Source of the DNA: SAR92 clade bacterium
GTDB lineage: Bacteria; Pseudomonadota; Gammaproteobacteria; Pseudomonadales; Porticoccaceae
Direction: 5' to 3'
Length of the DNA: 5,673 bases
Assembly: GCA_018607545.1 (NCBI GenBank)
Contig: JABBBF010000131.1
Coordinates: forward strand, 1 to 5,673
In this document: piece after piece, positions 1-4,816 of the stretch
Layout of the letters: every line of letters starts with the position of its first letter
How positions within the stretch are numbered: the stretch's first letter is position 1
Position numbers and translations under genes: made by a program
The notes under the pieces: generated by a model
Told to the model about the DNA's origin: nothing
Database searches by the model: none
What the model saw: only the letters and a program-made list of their open reading frames with translations

Positions 1-917
1 TGATTATGGCCAAGGAAGCGCTGCTCGATCATATTGATATCAATGAACTGCAGGCTAAAGGTGCGGAAAATCGCAATGAAGAGCTGCGTCTCGAATTGTT
101 TGAAAAGGTCAATGCACTGGGTATAGGTGCCCAGGGTCTAGGCGGTTTAACCACAGTGCTGGATATTAAAATTAAAGACTATCCTTCACACGCGGCTAAC
201 AAAGCAGTCGCCATTATTCCCAACTGTGCGGCAACTCGTCATGTGCACTTTATCCTCGATGGCTCGGGCCCAGCGCAGCTGGACCCACCAAATCTGGAAG
301 ACTGGCCAGAGATTACCTGGGAAGCGGATGAGTCGGTTCGACGGGTCAATCTGGATACAGTGACCCAGCAGGATATCGCCGAGTGGAAGCCCGGTGACAC
401 ATTGCTGCTGTCAGGGAAAATGTTAACTGGCCGCGATGCCGCTCACAAAAAGATGACCGAAATACTGGCTCGTGGCGAACAGTTGCCAGTGGATTTAACC
501 GGGCGTTTTATCTACTACGTCGGCCCGGTAGACCCGGTTGCTGGCGAAGTGGTCGGTCCTGCGGGCCCAACCACGGCAACACGAATGGATAAATTTACCC
601 GCACCATGCTTGAAGAGACCGGCCTGATGGGTATGATCGGCAAAGCAGAGCGCGGTCAGATTGGTATAGATGCCATTAAAGATAATCAGGCGGTCTATTT
701 AATCGCTGTTGGTGGGGCAGCATACCTGGTCTCCAAAGCGATTACTCAAGCTGAGGTTGTCGCCTTCCCAGAGCTGGGAATGGAGGCTATCTATGAGTTT
801 GAGGTGAACGATATGCCGGTCACCGTCGCTGTGGATACCCAGGGTGAATCAGTGCATAGAATTGGCCCGCAAATTTGGCAGGCAAAAATTGAAGAAAAAA
901 CGCTGAAACTAGGCTAA
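1..917 (+). CDS. fumA: Class I fumarate hydratase, C-terminal part (5' end outside window)
   Basis: This is the last ~304 residues of an oxygen-sensitive [4Fe-4S] fumarase, which interconverts fumarate and malate in the TCA cycle in the cytoplasm. The frame is open to the left edge, so the ATG at 6 is internal. E. coli FumA/FumB are about 548 residues, so roughly 245 are missing, including two of three cluster cysteines. Counting from the Met at 6, the third cluster ligand is Cys74 in PNCAATRH (codon 225-227). By family alignment from memory with the Leishmania enzyme, substrate-site residues match as His62 (YPSHAAN), Arg143 (LTGRDAAH), Thr189 and Arg193 (GPTTATR) and Lys213 (IGKAERG). All key residues in this half are intact. 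The protein ends normally at TAA 915-917. The symbol is by family only: fumA and fumB cannot be told apart here. No clear terminator follows. The related L(+)-tartrate dehydratase is less likely, because the match to FumA is close and continuous. Confidence 0.95.
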   Translation, partial: IMAKEALLDHIDINELQAKGAENRNEELRLELFEKVNALGIGAQGLGGLTTVLDIKIKDYPSHAANKAVAIIPNCAATRHVHFILDGSGPAQLDPPNLEDWPEITWEADESVRRVNLDTVTQQDIAEWKPGDTLLLSGKMLTGRDAAHKKMTEILARGEQLPVDLTGRFIYYVGPVDPVAGEVVGPAGPTTATRMDKFTRTMLEETGLMGMIGKAERGQIGIDAIKDNQAVYLIAVGGAAYLVSKAITQAEVVAFPELGMEAIYEFEVNDMPVTVAVDTQGESVHRIGPQIWQAKIEEKTLKLG

Positions 918-988
918 GTTAAGTAGGTTGATTGTAATAAGTGCGGTGCAGAGAGCAGGGGTCAGGCTGAGCACTGTTTGAATAAATA

Positions 989-1017
989 TTACCAAAACAC
1001 GTAGTAATTAGTAGTAT
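989..1017 (+). promoter_or_regulatory. Possible sigma-70 promoter of the OmpA-family gene
   Basis: A TTACCA element at 989-994 (4 of 6 consensus matches) is followed after 17 bases by TAGTAT at 1012-1017 (4 of 6). The predicted start is near 1024, giving a leader of about 40 bases. The sequence is AT-rich, as promoters are, but neither box is strong. Another -35-like TTGAAT at 978-983 has no good partner at 17 bases. Confidence 0.35.
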
Positions 1018-1022
1018 TAATG

Positions 1023-1037
1023 GCTCCTCGGGGGAGC
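1023..1037 (+). promoter_or_regulatory. GC-rich hairpin in the 5' leader of the OmpA-family gene
   Basis: GCTCC (1023-1027) and GGAGC (1033-1037) form a perfect 5-bp stem with a 5-base TCGGG loop. It lies 25 bases before the start codon and does not cover the ribosome-binding site. If the predicted promoter is right, it sits at the very 5' end of the transcript, the position where the E. coli ompA leader hairpin protects that mRNA from decay. Five T residues begin 4 bases later, so a weak terminator is an alternative reading. Confidence 0.4.
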
Positions 1038-1047
1038 GTGATTTTTA

Positions 1048-1053
1048 AAAGGA
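1048..1053 (+). promoter_or_regulatory. Ribosome-binding site deciding the OmpA-family start
   Basis: AAAGGA lies 9 bases before the ATG at 1063, in an unstructured AT-rich stretch. It supports this start, which also begins a well-formed signal peptide. Confidence 0.75.
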
Positions 1054-1062
1054 ATAATAATT

Positions 1063-2022
1063 ATGAAACGCATTAATTTAATTGTCGGAGCTGTTGCCTT
1101 TGCTATTGCCGGTGCTTCTTTTGCAAATGATCAATGGTATCTGGGTGCCACCGCCGGTCATTACAATCTGGACAGTGATCGAGCTATTGTTGACGACCAC
1201 AAGGCCGCAACCATAGGTCTTCAAGTGGGTAAGTATATTGCGGACGATATCGCTATTGAGTTGGGCTACGGCGCCAATGCAGGCTACGATGATTTTACTG
1301 TTACTTCATTAAACGCATTGATATGGTTTGGTGATGATGCCGCCAGTTGGCGTCCTTATCTGCTGGGTGGCTTTAACCAGTACGATTTTAGCGACACTGC
1401 CAATCTGGTGCCGGGGCATGATGATAAGTCTGACCAGATGATGTTCGGTTTGGGTTTGGGTACGCAGCTTGATGGTGCCATGGAATTCCGTGCTGATATC
1501 CGCGGCATGGCTGATCTTGATGATACTAATGCTCAAGACTATGGTCTGCAGATTTCATTGAACAAACTATTCGGTAAAAAGTCTGCACCTGCACCTGCAC
1601 CTGCACCTGTAGCTGCGCCAGTGGTAGCTGAGCCTGAGCCAACTCCAGAGCCTGAAGTTCGCACAATTACCGTACGCCTGAATGTTGAGTTCGAATTTAA
1701 CAAAGATGTTGTTCTGGCAATTTACGGCGATCAACTGGATGCGATTGCTGCAGCTATGAAAGCTCATGAAGATATAGATCTGGTTCTCGAAGGACACACC
1801 GATAGCCGTGGCTCTGACGACTATAACTTGAGCCTGTCTGACCGTCGCGCCAAAGCTGTGCAAGCCAAGCTGGTCAGCGATTACGGTATTCCTGCTGAGC
1901 GAATTTCAGCCATGGGGTACGGCGAGACCCAGCCAGTGGCAAGTAATGCGACTGATGAAGGTCGGGCGCGCAACCGCCGCGTGGTAGGTGAGCTGTCTTT
2001 CTCTGAAGTCTATTCTTTTTAA
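1063..2022 (+). CDS. OmpA-family outer-membrane protein (N-terminal barrel, C-terminal peptidoglycan-binding domain)
   Basis: This 319-residue envelope protein likely anchors the outer membrane to peptidoglycan and may form a small pore. Residues 1-21 are a signal peptide (basic MKR, hydrophobic core, ASFA cleavage site before NDQ). Residues ~24-170 alternate like a beta barrel, and the last strand (about 160-170) ends in Phe as a BAM beta-signal should. An Ala-Pro/Pro-Glu linker spans ~175-199. Residues ~200-315 are an OmpA domain with GHTDSRG (244-250) and NLSLSDRRA (255-263). Asp247 and Arg262 are 15 residues apart, matching the diaminopimelate-binding pair of A. baumannii OmpA (D271/R286). 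Frequent GGT, GCT and CGT codons suggest high expression. It appears to be monocistronic, with its own leader hairpin and a strong terminator at 2108-2145. OmpA-like and OprF-like paralogues cannot be separated by sequence alone here, so I give no symbol. Confidence 0.93.
   Translation: MKRINLIVGAVAFAIAGASFANDQWYLGATAGHYNLDSDRAIVDDHKAATIGLQVGKYIADDIAIELGYGANAGYDDFTVTSLNALIWFGDDAASWRPYLLGGFNQYDFSDTANLVPGHDDKSDQMMFGLGLGTQLDGAMEFRADIRGMADLDDTNAQDYGLQISLNKLFGKKSAPAPAPAPVAAPVVAEPEPTPEPEVRTITVRLNVEFEFNKDVVLAIYGDQLDAIAAAMKAHEDIDLVLEGHTDSRGSDDYNLSLSDRRAKAVQAKLVSDYGIPAERISAMGYGETQPVASNATDEGRARNRRVVGELSFSEVYSF
1585..1608 (+). repeat. Four perfect tandem copies of GCACCT in the OmpA-family linker
   Basis: Four identical hexamers lie in frame and encode (Ala-Pro)4 at residues 175-182, at the start of the proline-rich linker between barrel and peptidoglycan-binding domain. 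The unit is a multiple of three, so gain or loss of copies would change linker length by two residues without a frameshift. Confidence 0.9.
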
Positions 2023-2033
2023 GATGTAATAAG

Positions 2034-2095
2034 TTTGGCTATAGTTTGATTGAGCTTTTATTTGACTAAGCTTTCGTTTGACTAAATATAGCTTT
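2034..2095 (+). repeat. Imperfect ~16-base tandem repeats in the 3' tail of the OmpA-family transcript
   Basis: Four units start with TTTG at 2034, 2045, 2061 and 2077. The two middle units are 16 bases each: TTTGATTGAGCTTTTA and TTTGACTAAGCTTTCG. The last begins TTTGACTAA and ends with TAGCTTT at 2095; the first is short (TTTGGCTATAG). The region is AT-rich, has no credible reading frame and lies between the stop codon and the terminator. Its function is unknown. Two units contain TTGACT, which resembles a -35 box. Confidence 0.55.
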
Positions 2096-2107
2096 GCAAG
2101 CAGTATC

Positions 2108-2145
2108 AAAACGGCGCTTTACTCACCAGTAGGCGCCGTTTTTTT
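2108..2145 (+). terminator. Intrinsic terminator after the OmpA-family gene
   Basis: ACGGCGC (2111-2117) pairs with GCGCCGT (2133-2139). The stem is capped by a second helix TACT/AGTA (2120-2123 with 2128-2131) around a CACC loop, and seven T residues follow (2139-2145). A upstream (2108-2111) can pair with the first T residues. It separates the OmpA-family unit from sbcB. Confidence 0.92.
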
Positions 2146-2190
2146 ATAGATGTTTTAATTGGATTTAGTAAGCAGTATGGAGAGCGGGAA

Positions 2191-3627
2191 ATGGAAAACA
2201 CATTCTATTGGCACGATTACGAGACCTTTGGTGTCAATCCGGCTGTTGACAGGCCCAGCCAGTTTGCCGGACTGCGCACTGACTTTAATCTCAATCCGAT
2301 TGGTGAGCCGCTGGTCATTTACTGCCAGCCGCAGGCGGATATTCTTCCCGCGCCCCAGGCCTGTTTAATCACCGGTATCACCCCGCAACTGGCCCAGCGC
2401 GAAGGTCTTCCCGAACCACAATTTATCAAGGCAATTCACCAGCAACTTTCACAGCCCAAAACCTGTGGTGTCGGCTACAACAGTATTCGTTTTGACGATG
2501 AAGTTTCCCGTTACACCCTCTACCGAAACTTCTACGATCCCTATCAGCGCGAGTGGAAAAACGGCAACTCGCGCTGGGATGTTATCGATATGATGCGGCT
2601 TACCCGAGCGCTGCGACCGGAGGGCATAGAGTGGCCAGACCACGAGCCCGGCCGCCCGAGCTTTAAGCTCGAAGATCTCACCGCCGCCAATGGTCTGGCC
2701 CACGAAGCTGCCCATGATGCGCTATCGGATGTGACGGCAACCATTGCCATGGTCAAACTGATCAAGGAGAAACAGCCGCGACTGTTTGACTATCTGCTGC
2801 AAAATCGCGGCAAAAAACAGATAGCCGCAATGCTCAACCTGAAAGAGCGCAAACCGTTTTTCCATATCTCCGGTATGCTCTCCAAAGCGCATATGTACGG
2901 CGCAATAATGATGCCCCTGGCTGTGCATCCAACCAATAGCAATGGCATTATCTGTGTTGATCTGTCGGCTGACCCAGAGGCCCTGATAAGCCTGAATGAT
3001 GAACAGATTCGCAGGCGTGTCTTTACCGCCGGTGAAAAACTGGCCGAAGGCGAGGATAGAATTCCACTGAAAGTTATCCATATCAACAAAGCGCCAGTGG
3101 TCACCACCCCAAAACTGATTGATAAACAGGCCGCTGAAAGACTGGATATAGACCTCGAACGCTGCGAAAAGCACTGGCAGCGACTGATGGCCGTGGATCT
3201 CAGTAAAAAAGTTGCCGATGTCTTTGCCGAACAGGAATTTCCCGCCAAGCCAGAGGCAGAGCAGCAGCTCTACGCAGGTTTTTTACCCAATCAGGATCGC
3301 GGGCTGCTCGACGATATTCGCCGTGCCAGCGCATCTGACTTTAAACAACAGCAGTATTATTTTGCCGACGACCGCTATAACCAACTGCTGTTTAGTTATC
3401 GCGCCCGCTACTTTCCTGAATCACTCTCAGAAACCGAGCAGCAGACTTGGTTTGAGAGCTGTCGCTGGCGCTTAACCAATGAGCAATCCGGTTATCTGAC
3501 CATGGAGAAAAACAATCAAGAATTGGCGCAATTACTCGCTGATAACAGCCTTAGTGAGAAAAAGCGTGAAGTTCTATTGGCGCTGCAAAGCTGGAGCGGG
3601 GATGTTGCCAAACAGTTTTCACTATAG
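2191..3627 (+). CDS. sbcB: Exodeoxyribonuclease I (SbcB)
   Basis: This 478-residue cytoplasmic enzyme degrades single-stranded DNA 3' to 5', acting in mismatch repair and recombination and interacting with SSB. E. coli SbcB is 475 residues and aligns along the whole length. The N-terminal DEDDh exonuclease fold (~5-185) keeps all catalytic residues with a constant offset of 6 from E. coli: Asp9 and Glu11 in HDYETFG, Asp102 in RFDDEV, His175 and Asp180 in AHDALSD. Other conserved blocks are LITGITPQ (59-66), YRNFYDPY (111-118), ALRPEGI (140-146) and PRLFDYL. The SH3-like middle and helical C-terminal domains follow (for example VHPTNSNGI, VIHINKAPV, FSYRARYFPESL). The ATG at 2191 is chosen because GGAG (2179-2182) sits 8 bases upstream and the protein starts just before the first catalytic motif. 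The ATG at 2159 is in another frame. Promoter boxes in 2146-2190 are not convincing. The gene appears intact. Confidence 0.97.
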   Translation: MENTFYWHDYETFGVNPAVDRPSQFAGLRTDFNLNPIGEPLVIYCQPQADILPAPQACLITGITPQLAQREGLPEPQFIKAIHQQLSQPKTCGVGYNSIRFDDEVSRYTLYRNFYDPYQREWKNGNSRWDVIDMMRLTRALRPEGIEWPDHEPGRPSFKLEDLTAANGLAHEAAHDALSDVTATIAMVKLIKEKQPRLFDYLLQNRGKKQIAAMLNLKERKPFFHISGMLSKAHMYGAIMMPLAVHPTNSNGIICVDLSADPEALISLNDEQIRRRVFTAGEKLAEGEDRIPLKVIHINKAPVVTTPKLIDKQAAERLDIDLERCEKHWQRLMAVDLSKKVADVFAEQEFPAKPEAEQQLYAGFLPNQDRGLLDDIRRASASDFKQQQYYFADDRYNQLLFSYRARYFPESLSETEQQTWFESCRWRLTNEQSGYLTMEKNNQELAQLLADNSLSEKKREVLLALQSWSGDVAKQFSL

Positions 3628-3647
3628 CCCCAGTGCTGCAGTTCTAA

Positions 3648-3676
3648 TTGAGAACAGAGGCTAAACAGGCTAGAAT
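3648..3676 (+). promoter_or_regulatory. Strong sigma-70-type promoter for pyrB
   Basis: TTGAGA (3648-3653, 5 of 6 consensus) and TAGAAT (3671-3676, 5 of 6) are separated by exactly 17 bases. The predicted start is near 3683, leaving only about 24 bases of leader before the GTG. That leader has room for the GAGG ribosome-binding site (3697-3700, 6 bases before the start). It is too short for a leader peptide plus attenuator like that of E. coli pyrBI. Confidence 0.7.
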
Positions 3677-3706
3677 CCGACAACTAAATTACCCCCGAGG
3701 TATCGC

Positions 3707-4720
3707 GTGAATTTCACCGGCGCGCACATTCTTTCCATCAGCCAATTTCAGCGACAGGATGTTGAGCAGATATTCTCGGTAGCGGATCGAATGGAACCCT
3801 ACGCCCTTCGCAAGCGGGTCACCCGTGTTCTCGAAGGTGCCATTCTCGGCAATATGTTTTTCGAAGCCAGTACCAGAACGCGAGTCAGCTTTGGCTCGGC
3901 GTTTAATCTGCTCGGCGGCGAAGTACGCGAGACTGCCGGCTTTGAAAGCTCGGCACTGGTCAAAGGTGAATCACTGCAGGATACAGCGCGAGTACTGTCC
4001 GGCTTTAGCGATGTTATCTGTATGCGCCATCCCCAAGAGGGATCGGTAGCAGACTTTGCCGCCGCCAGTCGAGTGCCAGTGATGAATGGCGGTGATGGTG
4101 CCAACGAACATCCCACCCAGGCGCTGTTGGATTTATACACGATTGCGCGAGAGTTGCAGGCCAAGGGTCGCGATATCGACGGCCTGAGAATAGCGATGAT
4201 CGGCGATCTTCGCCATGGCCGCACCGTGCACTCTCTGAGCAAGTTGCTCAGCCTCTACGACAATGTGCAGGTCACTTTGGTCTCACCAAAAGAGCTGGCC
4301 CTGCCTGACTCTATTGTTGAAGATATGCGCAGCGCCGGGGTTGATGTCAGCATCTCCGACGAGCTGAATAATAGCATCGCCAACGTGGATATAGTCTATT
4401 CGACCCGTATTCAGGAAGAGCGCTTTACCAGCAAGGAAGAAGCGGATCTCTACCGCGGCAAATTCCGCTTAAACCAGGCGATTTACACCCAGTACTGCGA
4501 ACCCAACACAGTGATTATGCATCCGCTGCCCAGAGACTCACGCAGTGATGCCAACGAACTGGACTCTGATCTCGACAGCAATCCCAACTTGGCAATTTTC
4601 CGCCAGACCGATAATGGCCTGTTGGTGCGTATGGCGCTGTTCGCGCTGGTTCTGGATGTGGTAGACAAAGTCGATGAATATTCCCACGACGTGCGCTGGT
4701 ATAATTCCCGGCAAAATTAA
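3707..4720 (+). CDS. pyrB: Aspartate carbamoyltransferase, catalytic chain (PyrB)
   Basis: PyrB joins carbamoyl phosphate and L-aspartate to give N-carbamoylaspartate, the first committed step of pyrimidine synthesis, in the cytoplasm. The carbamoyl-phosphate domain has STRTR (55-59), Ser82 and Lys86 of the 80s loop (SSALVKGES), Arg107 in MRHPQEG and His135 in HPTQ. The aspartate domain has Arg172 in GDLRHGRTVHS, Arg234 and Gln236 in TRIQEER, and HPLPR (272-276). These match E. coli Ser80, Lys84, Arg105, His134, Arg167, Arg229 and Gln231, so it should be active. It is 337 residues against 311 in E. coli, with a longer segment after HPLPR and about 17 extra C-terminal residues. Ornithine carbamoyltransferase is excluded by the Lys-bearing 80s loop and the RHPQEG motif. 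The GTG start is supported by GAGG 6 bases upstream and by N-terminal fit (FTGAHILSI). No pyrI regulatory-chain gene follows; the next gene is an acyltransferase. Confidence 0.97.
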   Translation: MNFTGAHILSISQFQRQDVEQIFSVADRMEPYALRKRVTRVLEGAILGNMFFEASTRTRVSFGSAFNLLGGEVRETAGFESSALVKGESLQDTARVLSGFSDVICMRHPQEGSVADFAAASRVPVMNGGDGANEHPTQALLDLYTIARELQAKGRDIDGLRIAMIGDLRHGRTVHSLSKLLSLYDNVQVTLVSPKELALPDSIVEDMRSAGVDVSISDELNNSIANVDIVYSTRIQEERFTSKEEADLYRGKFRLNQAIYTQYCEPNTVIMHPLPRDSRSDANELDSDLDSNPNLAIFRQTDNGLLVRMALFALVLDVVDKVDEYSHDVRWYNSRQN

Positions 4721-4738
4721 AACAGATAATAATCTGTT
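4721..4738 (+). repeat. Perfect AT-rich inverted repeat directly after pyrB
   Basis: AACAGAT (4721-4727) and ATCTGTT (4732-4738) are exact inverted copies around AATA, starting on the base after the pyrB stop. The symmetry and length would fit a dimeric repressor operator or a weak RNA hairpin. No T-run follows, so it is not a terminator by itself. Confidence 0.6.
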
Positions 4739-4768
4739 AACCGAGCTTTCCCCTTTCTTGCTCGGTTA
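4738..4768 (+). terminator. Hairpin between pyrB and the acyltransferase gene, possible weak terminator
   Basis: TAACCGAGC (4738-4746) pairs perfectly with GCTCGGTTA (4760-4768), a 9-bp stem with a 13-base pyrimidine-rich loop (TTTCCCCTTTCTT). The only T-run after it is TTTT at 4775-4778, six bases on, so intrinsic termination would be weak. It may instead reduce read-through, mark a processing site or protect the pyrB 3' end. On the minus strand no T-run follows either. Confidence 0.5.
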
Positions 4769-4780
4769 TGCAGCTTTTGA

Positions 4781-4809
4781 TCTAAAGCGCAGGGAAAGTG
4801 CTTTTTAGA
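4781..4809 (+). promoter_or_regulatory. Hairpin overlapping the acyltransferase ribosome-binding site
   Basis: TCTAAAGCGC (4781-4790) pairs with GTGC (4798-4801) and TTTAGA (4804-4809), with a two-base TT bulge and one G-U pair; the loop is AGGGAAA. The likely Shine-Dalgarno AGAGG is at 4807-4811, so its first three bases lie in the stem. A competing small hairpin, GCTTT (4773-4777) with AAAGC (4784-4788), would use part of the same left arm. Translational control is therefore possible but unproven. Confidence 0.4.
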
Positions 4810-4816
4810 GGTTCCA

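Noticed and set aside
940..980. Possible terminator after the fumarase: AGTGC (940-944) with GCACT (971-975), followed by TTT.
   Set aside because: The stem is only 5 bp around a 26-base interior with no stable internal pairing, and just three T residues follow. It is too weak to call.
2159..2368. Open frame of 69 codons with an ATG at 2159 overlapping the start of sbcB.
   Set aside because: It is in another frame, has no ribosome-binding site and shows low-complexity translation. SbcB, which matches its family over its full length, occupies the same DNA.
3074..3082. DnaA-box-like TTATCCATA inside sbcB.
   Set aside because: It is a single near-match within a conserved coding region, without clustered copies or an AT-rich unwinding element. 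It is not an origin signal.
2722..3248. Two overlapping minus-strand open frames of about 150 codons inside sbcB.
   Set aside because: Both are antisense to a complete conserved gene. Their translations contain no recognisable motifs and no ribosome-binding sites are evident.
3799..4242. Minus-strand open frame of 147 codons inside pyrB.
   Set aside because: It is rich in Arg, Ser and Pro, as expected of the antisense of a coding strand, and lies wholly within conserved PyrB domains.
4781..4815. Possible pseudoknot: loop GGAA (4793-4796) with TTCC (4812-4815) just before the acyltransferase ATG.
   Set aside because: Only two bases (4810-4811) would have to span a stem of about 10 bp, which is not sterically reasonable unless the stem is largely melted.
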